From contig JAEEXV010000307.1 in the NCBI GenBank assembly GCA_016287975.1, positions 1 through 37,210 of the forward strand: DNA of 37,210 nucleotides, written 5' to 3'. Positions within the stretch are counted from its first letter, which is position 1; each line of letters begins with the position of its first letter. The translations under genes and the position numbers were made by a program. The DNA comes from Lentisphaeria bacterium. GTDB lineage: Bacteria; Verrucomicrobiota; Lentisphaeria; Oligosphaerales; Oligosphaeraceae. The notes below the pieces were generated by a model. That model had not been told where the DNA came from. It searched no databases and was given only the letters and a program-made list of their open reading frames with translations. Positions 17,175 to 25,120 of this stretch are shown here, in pieces.

Positions 17175-17181
17175 ATCTCCC

Positions 17182-18774
17182 ATGACGAAACCGTGCCGAC
17201 AATTGTTCGAGATGGAGGCGGAGCCTGGGGTGCCCCTGCGCGGGGAGATCTTCCTCCCGTCTGGGCGCGGCGCGCGGCCGCCGATCCTGCTGCGGAGCCT
17301 GTATGCGCCAGTGGAACTGGAGTGGCTGGCGTCGAGGCTGGCGGCGCTGGGGCATCCAGTGCTGGTGCAGTCGGTGCGGGGGCGGGGCGCCTCGGGCGGG
17401 GTCTTTGCGCCCTACCGCAACGAAGGGGAGGACGGCCTTCGGACGCTGGAGTGGCTGCAATCGCGGCGCGGCGCGCGGCCCGTCATTCTGCTGGGGGCGG
17501 GCTACGACAGCCAGGCGGCGCTGGCGCTGGCGTGCCGCGCCCCCGCTGGAGCGCTGGCTGGCGTCGCGCTCGGGGATGTGCCCGCCGTCGCCCCCGAACG
17601 CTGGGGCTGGTGCACGAACGGCGTGCTGAACGGCGCCACGCTGGCGGAGGCGGCCGCCTGGCTGAACCTTCCCGCCACACCAGCCCTCCTGGCCACCTTC
17701 CAGCGCTGGCTGCCAGGACTCTCGCCGTTCGCCGCCTCCCCGCACGTCGAATCCTGGGTGCTCCGCCTCCGAAACGCCTGCCGCGACGGCGCCGTCCCCG
17801 AGTTCGCCCGCACCCTCTTCGGGGACATCTCATGGCGGCTGCCTGACGCGCCGACGCTGCTCCTCGGCCACTGGGACGCGCCCTCCCTGGGCGGCATGCG
17901 CCTGCTCGCCGAAAACGGCGCCGCCGCCATCACCGCCCCCCAGGAGTTCGCCATCTCCGACCACGCCCCCGACGGCGCCGCCGCCTACACGGAGGCGCTC
18001 CCCGCCCTCCAGGGCTGGCTGGCGCGCCACTGGGGCGGCCAGGCCGCCGCCAAAAAGATCCTTTTCCACCACAAGACGCGCAATTGCAACTATCTTATGC
18101 ACAGTTTCGAAAACGAGCCGCCACGCCATGCCCAGGCCGACGCCCCCGCCGCCGAGGGGATTCTGCACCTGCACGCAGGAATGCTCGCCCCATTCCCCGT
18201 CGCCGAGGACGCCGCCACCTCCGAACTCCACGCCTCCCCAGGCTGCGCCGCCCCATCGGGCCTCGACTTCGCCCCGAGCAGCCCCGTCGATGAAAACGGG
18301 TTCCCCCTCGCATGGCGCGACGACACCCTCGCCTTCCCCCTCGCCCCCCTCGCGCAGCCCCTCGTCCTCGACGGCGCACCGTCCCTGCGCCTCTGGACCG
18401 AATGCAACCGCCCCGACGCGCTGCTGGTGTTCCGCCTTGTCGCCGTCCCGCCAGACGCCCCCGAAAGCGCGGGACGGGTCATCAGCCGAGGCGCCGCGCG
18501 CCTCGCGCTGCCGAGGTGCGGGCCGCTGTGCCTGCACGAGCGGAAGGACGACGGGCCGATCGCGCTGGAAATCCCCCTCTCCCCCCTGGCCTGGCGGCTG
18601 CCCGCGCGGAGCCGCCTCCGCCTTGAAATTTCGGGCGGCGAATGCCCGCGCTTCCTGCCCGCGCTCGCCGACCGCCGCATCCCCGCGCCACGGGCGCATT
18701 TCACCTTCCACCATTCGCAGGAGCGCCCCTCCTGCCTCCGACTTCCCATCCGCCCGTCCAGGGCACCGCCTTGA
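17182..18774 (+). CDS. CocE/NonD-like (S15) hydrolase lacking the nucleophile serine
   Basis: This 530-residue protein resembles CocE/NonD hydrolases: an alpha/beta-hydrolase core (about 15-290) and a C-terminal jelly-roll (about 370-520). Core signatures are present: VLVQSVRGRGASGGVF (60-75, usual form VQDVRGRG) and EGEDGLRTLEWL (81-92). LLLGHWDAP, near the middle, fits the segment that carries the catalytic Asp. The nucleophile elbow, normally G-x-S-Y-G-G, reads G-A-G-Y-D-S: residue 107 is Gly (GGC at 17500-17502), one base from Ser AGC. A serine three residues on (110) is out of register. Unless that serine substitutes, the protein is likely inactive as an ester or peptide hydrolase. No signal peptide is seen, so it is cytoplasmic. 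It is followed 62 bp later by ssb, apparently unrelated in function. Confidence 0.8.
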   Translation: MTKPCRQLFEMEAEPGVPLRGEIFLPSGRGARPPILLRSLYAPVELEWLASRLAALGHPVLVQSVRGRGASGGVFAPYRNEGEDGLRTLEWLQSRRGARPVILLGAGYDSQAALALACRAPAGALAGVALGDVPAVAPERWGWCTNGVLNGATLAEAAAWLNLPATPALLATFQRWLPGLSPFAASPHVESWVLRLRNACRDGAVPEFARTLFGDISWRLPDAPTLLLGHWDAPSLGGMRLLAENGAAAITAPQEFAISDHAPDGAAAYTEALPALQGWLARHWGGQAAAKKILFHHKTRNCNYLMHSFENEPPRHAQADAPAAEGILHLHAGMLAPFPVAEDAATSELHASPGCAAPSGLDFAPSSPVDENGFPLAWRDDTLAFPLAPLAQPLVLDGAPSLRLWTECNRPDALLVFRLVAVPPDAPESAGRVISRGAARLALPRCGPLCLHERKDDGPIALEIPLSPLAWRLPARSRLRLEISGGECPRFLPALADRRIPAPRAHFTFHHSQERPSCLRLPIRPSRAPP

Positions 18775-18836
18775 CGCCAGACGCCGTTCCCGCCCGCATC
18801 GACACTTTCACCTGATAAACTGGAGAACCCGTCATC

Positions 18837-19397
18837 ATGGCATCCCTCAACAAAGTCATTCTCATCGGAAATCTCACGCGCGACCCGCAACTCGTCGCCA
18901 ACTCCAACAACGGCCAGACCTTCTGCCGCTTCGGCCTCGCCGTCAACCGACGCTACCGCACCGCCGACGGCGTCGACCACGAGGAAGTCACCTTCGTCGA
19001 CGTCACCGTCAATGGCCGCAGCGGCGAAAGCTGCGCCCGCTACCTGACCAAAGGGCGGCAGGCCTACGTCGAGGGCTCCCTGAAACTCGAAACCTGGGTC
19101 GGCCGCGACGAAAAGGAGCGCACCTCCCTGCGCGTTTTCGCCGAACGCGTCCTCTTCCTCGATTCACCTGGCCTCCAGGCCGCAGGGGAACAGAATTCCT
19201 CCAGGCCAGTTACCGTCAAGGACTTCATGCCCCGCCCCGCCAACACCGCGCCGCTGCCTCCCGCCGCCCCCGTCCCCCCCATGCCTGCATTCGCCCCCGC
19301 CTCGGCCACGCAGCCTGCGGAAGTCGTCCCGCCTGCGGCGCCGCCGCCCACGTCCGAAACCACCGCCGAGCCGCCCATCGACGACGTGCCGTTCTGA
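18837..19397 (+). CDS. ssb: Single-stranded DNA-binding protein
   Basis: This 186-residue protein has an OB-fold domain at residues 1-110: MASLNKVILIGNLTRDPQLV, FCRFGLAVNRRY, EEVTFVDVTVNGRSGESCARYLTKG and AYVEGSLKLETW, all in the order of bacterial SSB. It is followed by a Pro/Ala-rich disordered linker and the acidic C-terminal tip ending DDVPF, which recruits partner proteins (DDIPF in most bacteria). A GGAG Shine-Dalgarno lies about 12 bases before the ATG. Length is normal. It binds single-stranded DNA in replication, recombination and repair. It is followed by rsmE. Confidence 0.97.
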   Translation: MASLNKVILIGNLTRDPQLVANSNNGQTFCRFGLAVNRRYRTADGVDHEEVTFVDVTVNGRSGESCARYLTKGRQAYVEGSLKLETWVGRDEKERTSLRVFAERVLFLDSPGLQAAGEQNSSRPVTVKDFMPRPANTAPLPPAAPVPPMPAFAPASATQPAEVVPPAAPPPTSETTAEPPIDDVPF

Positions 19398-19435
19398 ACC
19401 GCGCGGCGCAGAATCAGGGGCGACCGCCAACCACC

Positions 19436-20152
19436 ATGCAGATCCGCCGTTTCCATTGCCCAGAACTCGCCCCCGACCTCGGGGAAGCCGTCCTGCCTGC
19501 GGGCGAAGCCGCGCACGCGCTGCGGGTGCTCCGCCTCGCGCCAGGCGACCGCCTGCAACTCCTCAATGGACACGGCCTCGTCGCCGAGGCCGAACTGCTC
19601 CCGCCGCCGAACGGCGCACGCCATCCCCGCGAGGCCCGCTGCCGCATCCTGTCATGTCGGGAATGCCCGCCGCCGCGGCCGCTGACGCTGGTGGTCGCGC
19701 CGCCGCGCGGCAAGGCCTTCGACCTCGTGCTCAGGGCCGCCACGGAACTCGGCTTCACCGCCGTGCAGCCCGTCCTCTCCCTGCGCGGAGTCGCCAGGCC
19801 GGAGGAATGCTCCTCCAATTGGCAGGAGACCATCCTCGCCGCCATGAAGCAGTCCATCAACGTATGGCCGCCGAAGGTCCTGGCTCCGCAGCCCTTCGAT
19901 GCCCTCCTCGACGCCACCCCTCCCGCCACCATGCTTTTCGGCGCGCTCCCCAGGGACGGCGCGCGCCCACGCCCCGACGCGGCCTCCATCCAGAGCATCT
20001 GGGTCGGCCCCGAGGGCGGCTTCGCCCCCGAGGAGGAAGAGGCGCTGCTCGCACACGGCGCCATCCCCGCCACCATCGGCCCCGCCGTCCTCCGCGTCGA
20101 GACCGCCGTCCCCGCGCTCGCGGGCTATCTCGCCGCCCTTTCCATCTCCTGA
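19436..20152 (+). CDS. rsmE: 16S rRNA m3U1498 methyltransferase RsmE
   Basis: This 238-residue protein has an N-terminal PUA-like domain (MQIRRFHC, then HALRVLRLAPGDRLQLLNGHG) and a C-terminal SPOUT (trefoil-knot) methyltransferase domain. LTLVVAPPRGKAFDLVLRAA and TELGFTAVQPVLS open the domain, and the knot signature IWVGPEGGFAPEEEEAL is followed by LRVETAVPAL (about residues 188-230), which binds S-adenosylmethionine. The enzyme methylates U1498 of 16S rRNA in assembled 30S subunits. The start at 19436 matches the family N-terminus. It lies 38 bp after ssb and 1 bp before the next gene, so it is in an operon. Confidence 0.95.
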   Translation: MQIRRFHCPELAPDLGEAVLPAGEAAHALRVLRLAPGDRLQLLNGHGLVAEAELLPPPNGARHPREARCRILSCRECPPPRPLTLVVAPPRGKAFDLVLRAATELGFTAVQPVLSLRGVARPEECSSNWQETILAAMKQSINVWPPKVLAPQPFDALLDATPPATMLFGALPRDGARPRPDAASIQSIWVGPEGGFAPEEEEALLAHGAIPATIGPAVLRVETAVPALAGYLAALSIS

Positions 20153-20153
20153 C

Positions 20154-20501
20154 ATGAAACGCCCATCGTTCTGCCTGGTGCTGCGGCATGCGCTGCGCGG
20201 CTTCCATTTCCGTCGGCTGCCGCTGCGCGCCGCCATCGGCCTCATCCTCGTCGCCATCAACGTCCCCGTCGGCTGGGGTGGCGCCGCCGTCTGCGCCTAT
20301 TTCAGCATCCGCGCCGCCTCCGCCAGCGAGCGCGCCGCCTGGGGCACCGCCTCCGCCGTGGTCTACGGACTCTCCTGGGGAATGCTTTTCCTCGGCATCG
20401 TGCTCGCGGGAAAAGAAACCGTTCGCAATTTCCAGCAGCACCTCCCCCGCGCCTGGAAAGCCTGGCGCCGCGCGACGCGAATCCAGTCCTCCGCCCAGTG
20501 A
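20154..20501 (+). CDS. Small membrane protein, unknown function
   Basis: This 115-residue protein has two predicted membrane helices (about residues 28-47 and 66-84) between Arg/Lys-rich ends (MKRPSFCLVLRHALRG at the start, WKAWRRATR at the end). I do not recognise a family. It begins one base after the rsmE stop and is therefore co-transcribed. It ends 14 bp from the convergent XRE-type gene. Confidence 0.65.
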   Translation: MKRPSFCLVLRHALRGFHFRRLPLRAAIGLILVAINVPVGWGGAAVCAYFSIRAASASERAAWGTASAVVYGLSWGMLFLGIVLAGKETVRNFQQHLPRAWKAWRRATRIQSSAQ

Positions 20502-20515
20502 GAGGCGCGCGCCTG

Positions 20516-21019
20516 CTATTTTCTCGCCCGCGCCAATGACGGCATCCCCACAATGGACGGCGGTGCAAATTTCGTGGTCCTCAGCAACTTGTGGATCGCG
20601 TGGTCCAGATCGGCGTTCACGTTCTCCAGCAGGACCTCCCCCAGCCCGGGATAATGCTGGCAAAGCCCATACAGCGTGGCCGCGCGCTCGATGCACGAGC
20701 GCATCCCAGGCGGCATTCGGTTCCAGATGGTCAGCAACTCCCCTGGCATATCCTGCCGCGCCGACAGTTCCCGATCCATCTCGCCTGTCAAGAAATCGTT
20801 GATGCGGAAAATATAGCGGTCATGGCACGTGGCCGTCTGCCCCGACTCCCATTTGCGCACAGTCGACCAGTTGATCGAAAAGTGGTTCGCCAACTGCTCC
20901 TGCGACATCCCCAGTTCCAGGCGCTTGCGCCGAAACTCCGCCCGCAGCTCAGGCGTGAACTCCCCCCGAAAATGCAGATTCGCATGCACCATGTCGTCTT
21001 TGATCCGCGAAATGCCCAT
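20516..21019 (-). CDS. XRE-type HTH regulator with C-terminal helical extension
   Basis: This 167-residue protein carries an XRE/Cro helix-turn-helix at about residues 22-75: RAEFRRKRLELGMSQEQLA, then NHFSINWSTVRKWESGQTAT. The remaining 90 residues are helical (EMDRELSARQDMP, GMRSCIERAATLYGLCQ, LDHAIHKLLRTT) with no known ligand-binding motif. Start 21019 (MGISRIKDD) follows AAGGAGA by about 10 bases; the frame further upstream has no support. It is monocistronic, with its own promoter. Targets are unknown; single-HTH proteins of this size often regulate themselves. Confidence 0.8.
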   Translation of the reverse strand: MGISRIKDDMVHANLHFRGEFTPELRAEFRRKRLELGMSQEQLANHFSINWSTVRKWESGQTATCHDRYIFRINDFLTGEMDRELSARQDMPGELLTIWNRMPPGMRSCIERAATLYGLCQHYPGLGEVLLENVNADLDHAIHKLLRTTKFAPPSIVGMPSLARARK

Positions 21020-21107
21020 GACAATGCAATCTCCTTGTAAAGACAGGGACTCTCGAAACCGTGACAGCCTACGGAAGGCAGGCCGCAATCCACGCGGCCA
21101 CGGATAT

Positions 21108-21135
21108 AGTGTATGCCCATTTCCCACAACTGCAA
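21108..21135 (-). promoter_or_regulatory. Promoter of the XRE-type regulator
   Basis: On the minus strand TTGCAG (21135-21130), a 16-bp spacer and TACACT (21113-21108) resemble a sigma-70 promoter. A start near 21101 would give a leader of about 80 nt before the ATG at 21019. Confidence 0.45.
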
Positions 21136-21220
21136 GCGAAGTCATAGAAACGCAACAAAGTCAAGGAAATGGGCAGTAAAATGCGGGATTTCCAGCGCCC
21201 CCTTTGGGGCAAGGAGAGTC

Positions 21221-21253
21221 GCCGGCCCAAGAATGGGCCGGCACAGAACGCTC
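21221..21253 (-). repeat. Dispersed hairpin element, copy next to heptamer array
   Basis: On the minus strand the head GAGCGTTCTGTGCC leads into the stem GCCGGCCCA/TGGGCCGGC (21221-21229 with 21234-21242) around a 4-base loop. It sits at the end of the array at 21258-21527 in the same relative orientation as at 28132. Confidence 0.85.
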
Positions 21254-21257
21254 GACA

Positions 21258-21527
21258 CCCCGATGGGTCTGAAGTCTGGGGTCTGGGGTCCCGAATGATG
21301 GGTCTGGGGTCTGGGGGCTGGGGTCCCCGATGGGTCTGAAGTCTGGAATCTGGGGTCCCCGATGGGTCTGAAGTCTGGGGTCTGGGGTCCCGAATGATGG
21401 GTCTGGGGTCTCGGGTCTCAAGTCCCCGATGGGTCTGGGGTCTGAAGTCTGGGGTCCCCGAATGATGGGTCTGGGGTCTGAAGTCTGGGGTCCCCGAATG
21501 ATGGGTCTGGGGTCAGCGGGGGTCTGG
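21258..21527. repeat. Heptamer tandem array (GACCCCA/GACTTCA type)
   Basis: About 270 bp. Read on the minus strand, it consists of 7-mers GACCCCA, GACTTCA and GACCCAT in higher-order units, with about eight copies of AGACCCATC. Some of these are followed by CGGGG and others by ATTCGGG, an internal variant. It fills the gap between the XRE-type gene's upstream region and the parE stop (21541). There are no unique spacers. Confidence 0.95.
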
Positions 21528-21540
21528 CCAGGGCGTTTCC

Positions 21541-23457
21541 TCAGTCCGTCGTCTCCATCAGGTTTTCCATGATATACTGCTTGCGCTGGGGTGTATTGCC
21601 GCCCATGAGGAAACGCAGCATGGCATCCAGGTTGCGCGGTTGCTCGACGGTCACTGGCAGCAACCGGATCTTGTCGCGGTGGATGAACTGCTTGAACTCC
21701 TGCGGGTCGATTTCACCCAGTCCCTTGAATCGGGTGATCTCCACGTCCTTGCCGTTGCCCAATTGCTTTGCGGCGGCGTCGCGCTCGGCCTCGCTGAAGG
21801 CATAGAGATTCTTGGATTTGTTGCGGATGCGGAAAAGCGGCGTCTCCAGGATGAAGAGATGCTCGGAGGTGACCAGTTGCGGGAAGAACTTCAGGAAGAA
21901 AGTGATCAGCAGATTGCGGATGTGGTAGCCGTCGGGATCGGCATCGGTGGCGATGACCACCTTCCCGTAGCGCAGATTTTCAAGGCTGTCCTCGGTGCCC
22001 AGGGCGCGGGTGACGCCGTAGAGTTCCTCGTTGCCTTTCGAATAGATGAACTCCTTGGTGCATCCATAGATGTTCAGCGGCACGCCGCGCAGGGCGAAGA
22101 CGGCCTGGGTATTGGCGTCGCGCGCGCTGATGACGATGGAGGCGGCCGAATCGCCCTCGGTCAGGAAGATCATCGAATCCTGGCACATCTGCTTTTCCTC
22201 GGGCTTGCGGTGGGAATCGGTCTCGTTGAAATGGTATTTGCACTCCCGCAGTTTCTCGATCTTCAGCTGCGACTTGCTCGCCAGTTCCTTCGCGTTCTTC
22301 CGAATGCTCTGGATCTGCTTGCGCACCGATTCGTTCTTCGAGATCTTCTCGAAGATCTTCTCCTTCGTCTCAGGATGCTTGTAGAGATAGTCGACCACCG
22401 CCGCCTTGACCTCCGCGACCACTGGTCCGCGGATCTCCTGGCTCGTCAGCTTGTTCTTCGTCTGCGACTCGAACACAGGCTCCGCCACGCGCACCGCGAC
22501 CGCCCCCAGGATGCCCGCGCGGATGTCATCCGCGTCAAATTGCTTGTCTTTGGGGGCCAGTTCGTTGATGCCCTTCACAACCCCCTCCTTGAAAGCCGCC
22601 AGGTGCGTGCCGCCGTCATTCGTGTACTGCGTGTTGCAGAAGGAGTAGTAGTTCTCCGTGCCGGAGTTGGTATGGCAGAAGGCGAACTCCAGGGTCGCCG
22701 CCCGATAATGGATGATTTCGTAGAGCGCCTCGGATTCCAACTTGTCCTCCAGCAGATCCAGCAGACCGCGGCGGCTGTAGTACTTCTCGCCGTTGCACTC
22801 GATCGACAGCCCCGTGTTCAGCCAGGCGTAATGCTGCATCCGCCGCTGCACGAACTTCTTCTCGAACCGAAATCCAGGGAAGATCTCCGACGACGGCTGG
22901 AAACGGATGCGCGTCCCGTTCGGCTCCGCCTCCTTGCCGCGCCGCTCCGAAACCAGCCTCCCCTCGCGGCACAGCACCGTGCAGTATTCCCCGTCGCGCC
23001 AGCTCGTCGCCTCGAACTCCGCCGACAGGAAGGTGACCGCCTTCAACCCGACGCCGTTCATGCCGATCGAACTGCTGAAAACCGCATGGTCGCCCGTCCC
23101 CTTCTTGCGGAAGTTCCTCCCCGTGTTGATGCGAAGCACGCAGTCCTTCAGCTTGTCCAGCGGGATGCCGCGCCCGAAGTCCCGCACCGTCACCATCCCC
23201 TCGTCGGTAAGCGTCACCTGAATCCGACGCCCCTGCCCCATCATGAATTCGTCGACGGCATTGTCCATGACCTCTTTCAGCAGGATGTAGATGCCGTCCT
23301 CATGATGCTCGCCAGTCCCCGTCGCGCCAATGTACATCCCAGGACGTGATCGGACATGCTCGCATGGATCCAGGGTCTCAATGCTGTCGGCATCATACGC
23401 GACGGAAGGCATTGGCGACGACTCAAAATTCAATTCAGGTTCAGGATCGTTCGGCAT
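21541..23457 (-). CDS. parE: DNA topoisomerase IV subunit B (ParE-like, short form)
   Basis: This 638-residue protein is the ATPase subunit of a type IIA topoisomerase. The GHKL ATPase site is visible: VRSRPGMYIG, LLKEVMDNAVDEFMMG (Asn for magnesium), VRDFGRGIPLD and SSSIGMNGVGLKAVTFLS. The transducer Q-K motif is FESQTKNKL. TOPRIM motifs are FLTEGDSAAS and IATDADPDGYHIRNLL (usual DADVDG; all Asp present). Length and details such as [17 protein letters not shown] and ILETPLFRIRNKSK resemble the Bacteroidota/Chlamydia-type ParE, not full-length GyrB. The start at 23457 was chosen for length; 23412 is an alternative. No ParC/GyrA-like partner is adjacent in this window. It lies at the end of the minus-strand run, downstream of the zinc-ribbon gene. 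Confidence 0.9.
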   Translation of the reverse strand: MPNDPEPELNFESSPMPSVAYDADSIETLDPCEHVRSRPGMYIGATGTGEHHEDGIYILLKEVMDNAVDEFMMGQGRRIQVTLTDEGMVTVRDFGRGIPLDKLKDCVLRINTGRNFRKKGTGDHAVFSSSIGMNGVGLKAVTFLSAEFEATSWRDGEYCTVLCREGRLVSERRGKEAEPNGTRIRFQPSSEIFPGFRFEKKFVQRRMQHYAWLNTGLSIECNGEKYYSRRGLLDLLEDKLESEALYEIIHYRAATLEFAFCHTNSGTENYYSFCNTQYTNDGGTHLAAFKEGVVKGINELAPKDKQFDADDIRAGILGAVAVRVAEPVFESQTKNKLTSQEIRGPVVAEVKAAVVDYLYKHPETKEKIFEKISKNESVRKQIQSIRKNAKELASKSQLKIEKLRECKYHFNETDSHRKPEEKQMCQDSMIFLTEGDSAASIVISARDANTQAVFALRGVPLNIYGCTKEFIYSKGNEELYGVTRALGTEDSLENLRYGKVVIATDADPDGYHIRNLLITFFLKFFPQLVTSEHLFILETPLFRIRNKSKNLYAFSEAERDAAAKQLGNGKDVEITRFKGLGEIDPQEFKQFIHRDKIRLLPVTVEQPRNLDAMLRFLMGGNTPQRKQYIMENLMETTD

Positions 23458-23560
23458 CTTCAAAACAAAATACGGAAAACCCGTCCGCCCCCCTGGCACA
23501 CGCGGACAGCATTACACTCAAAACGCCCCCTCTCTATGGCCCACCCCAGTCAGAACGGAC

Positions 23561-25060
23561 TTATCTGCCCTTCCCTGCCTTCGCCTTCGAAGGCACAGGC
23601 TTCGCAGGGGCCTTCGCCACAGGCTTCGCGGGAGTCTTCGGCGCAGGCTTCGCGGGGGCCTTCGCCACAGGTTTCACGGGAGCCTTCGCCGCTGGCTTCG
23701 GCGCGGGCTTTGCAGGGGCCTTCGCCACAGGTTTCGCGGGAGTCTTCGGCGCTGGCTTCGCAGGGGCCTTCGCCGCGGGCTTCGCGGGGGCCTTCGCCAC
23801 AGGTTTCGGCGCAGGCTTCGCGGCAGGTTTCGGCGCAGGTTTCGCGGCAGGTTTAGGCGCAGGTTTCGCGGCAGGTTTAGGCGCTGGTTTCGCGGGGACC
23901 TTCGCCACAGGCTTCGCGGGGGCCTTCGCCACAGGCTTCGCGGGGGCCTTCGCCACAGGCTTCGCGGGGGCCTTCGCCACAGGCTTCGCGGGGGCCTTCG
24001 CCGCAGGTTTCGCCACTGGCGCGGGCGCGGCCTTCGCGGCAGGTTTAGGCGCTGGTTTCGCCGCTGGCGCTGACTTCGCGACCGACTTCGCCGCAGGTTT
24101 CGGCGCAGATTTCACGGACGACTTTTTGTCGGCGGGCTTTTTTGCCGACGTCAAATCCGAGGCAGGGTTGTCAACCAGCCAGAATCCATCCTCCTTCTTC
24201 CCAGAAGACTTCTTCTCCGCGGGCTTCTCCTCGGACTTCGCGGGCGCTTTCTTCGCGGGCTTCTTCTCCGCGGGCTTCTCCTCGGACTTCGCGGGCGCTT
24301 TCTTCGCGGGCTTCTTCTCCACAGGCTTCTCTTCGACCTTCGCGGGCTTCTTCTCCGCGGGCTTCTCTTCGGCCTTGGCGGGCGCCTTCTTCGCGGGTTG
24401 CTCGTCGGCCTTCACAGGCTTCTCTTCAGCCTTCGCGGGCGATTTCTTCGCGGGCTTCTCCTCGGCCTTCGCGGGCGTCTTCTTCGCGGGCTTCTCTTCG
24501 GCCTTGGAAGGGGCTTTCTCCGCGGGCTTCTCCTCGGCCTTCGCGGACATCTTCTTCGCGGGCTTTCCACCCGCCTCCTGAGCCTCTTCCGAGTCTTCGA
24601 ACTCCTCCCCTCCAAACTCATCTTCCTCGTCGTCCTGGCTGTCCCCGAACGATTCCTTGAAGTCATCCTCGGCAAGTTCGGCGGCAAGCACATCGTCCGC
24701 GTCATTGTCCTCCTCGGCCAGGACGAAGTCGAGTTCGTCCACGGACGAGTTGCGGCGGCGGCGCTTGCGGCGGGAACCGCCGCCCTCATCGTCGACGTTG
24801 TAGTTGAGTTCGTCGAGGATATCTGGCTCGGTGTCGTCGTCGTCGTCGAAGAGATCGTCGTCGTCCTCGCTGGCGTACTCGCCGTCGAGATCCTGCTGTT
24901 CGTCCATATCGAGTTCATCCGGGCCGTCGTCGAACTCGCTGGCCAGGGAGGAGGACACCAGCAACTGCCCGCATTCGGGGCAGAGTCCGTCCTCCTTCTC
25001 CACGTCGCTGACTTTCACTTTTGCTTCGCAATTCGGGCATTTGATGGTTTCATTGGCCAT
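23561..25060 (-). CDS. Zinc-ribbon / acidic / histone H1-like Lys-Ala-Pro repeat protein
   Basis: This 499-residue low-complexity protein has three parts. Residues 1-35 form a zinc ribbon (C8-x2-C11 and C27-x2-C30). Residues about 40-165 are strongly acidic (runs of D and E), with one basic island RRKRRRR near 100. From about 168 to 499 it is a Lys/Ala/Pro repeat: first AEEKPAKK-type units, then, after a short non-repetitive insert EDGFWLVDNP (near 295), AKAPAKPVAK- and APKPAAK-type units like histone H1 tails. The DNA repeats accordingly (about 24-bp units), so copy number may vary between strains. An excellent AGGAGGAGG precedes the ATG. It lies between coaE and parE on the same strand. A DNA- or RNA-binding, nucleoid-type role is inferred from composition and neighbours. 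Confidence 0.85.
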   Translation of the reverse strand: MANETIKCPNCEAKVKVSDVEKEDGLCPECGQLLVSSSLASEFDDGPDELDMDEQQDLDGEYASEDDDDLFDDDDDTEPDILDELNYNVDDEGGGSRRKRRRRNSSVDELDFVLAEEDNDADDVLAAELAEDDFKESFGDSQDDEEDEFGGEEFEDSEEAQEAGGKPAKKMSAKAEEKPAEKAPSKAEEKPAKKTPAKAEEKPAKKSPAKAEEKPVKADEQPAKKAPAKAEEKPAEKKPAKVEEKPVEKKPAKKAPAKSEEKPAEKKPAKKAPAKSEEKPAEKKSSGKKEDGFWLVDNPASDLTSAKKPADKKSSVKSAPKPAAKSVAKSAPAAKPAPKPAAKAAPAPVAKPAAKAPAKPVAKAPAKPVAKAPAKPVAKAPAKPVAKVPAKPAPKPAAKPAPKPAAKPAPKPAAKPAPKPVAKAPAKPAAKAPAKPAPKTPAKPVAKAPAKPAPKPAAKAPVKPVAKAPAKPAPKTPAKPVAKAPAKPVPSKAKAGKGR

Positions 25061-25120
25061 AAATAGAACCTCCTCCTAAGTGAGTGTGATGGGAATCGCG
25101 GGGTAATTTACACCCGTTTT

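Noticed and set aside
21258..21527. CRISPR array
   Set aside because: Units are contiguous 7-mers with no unique spacers and no cas genes nearby. The same applies to 27857-28128 and 14348-14725.
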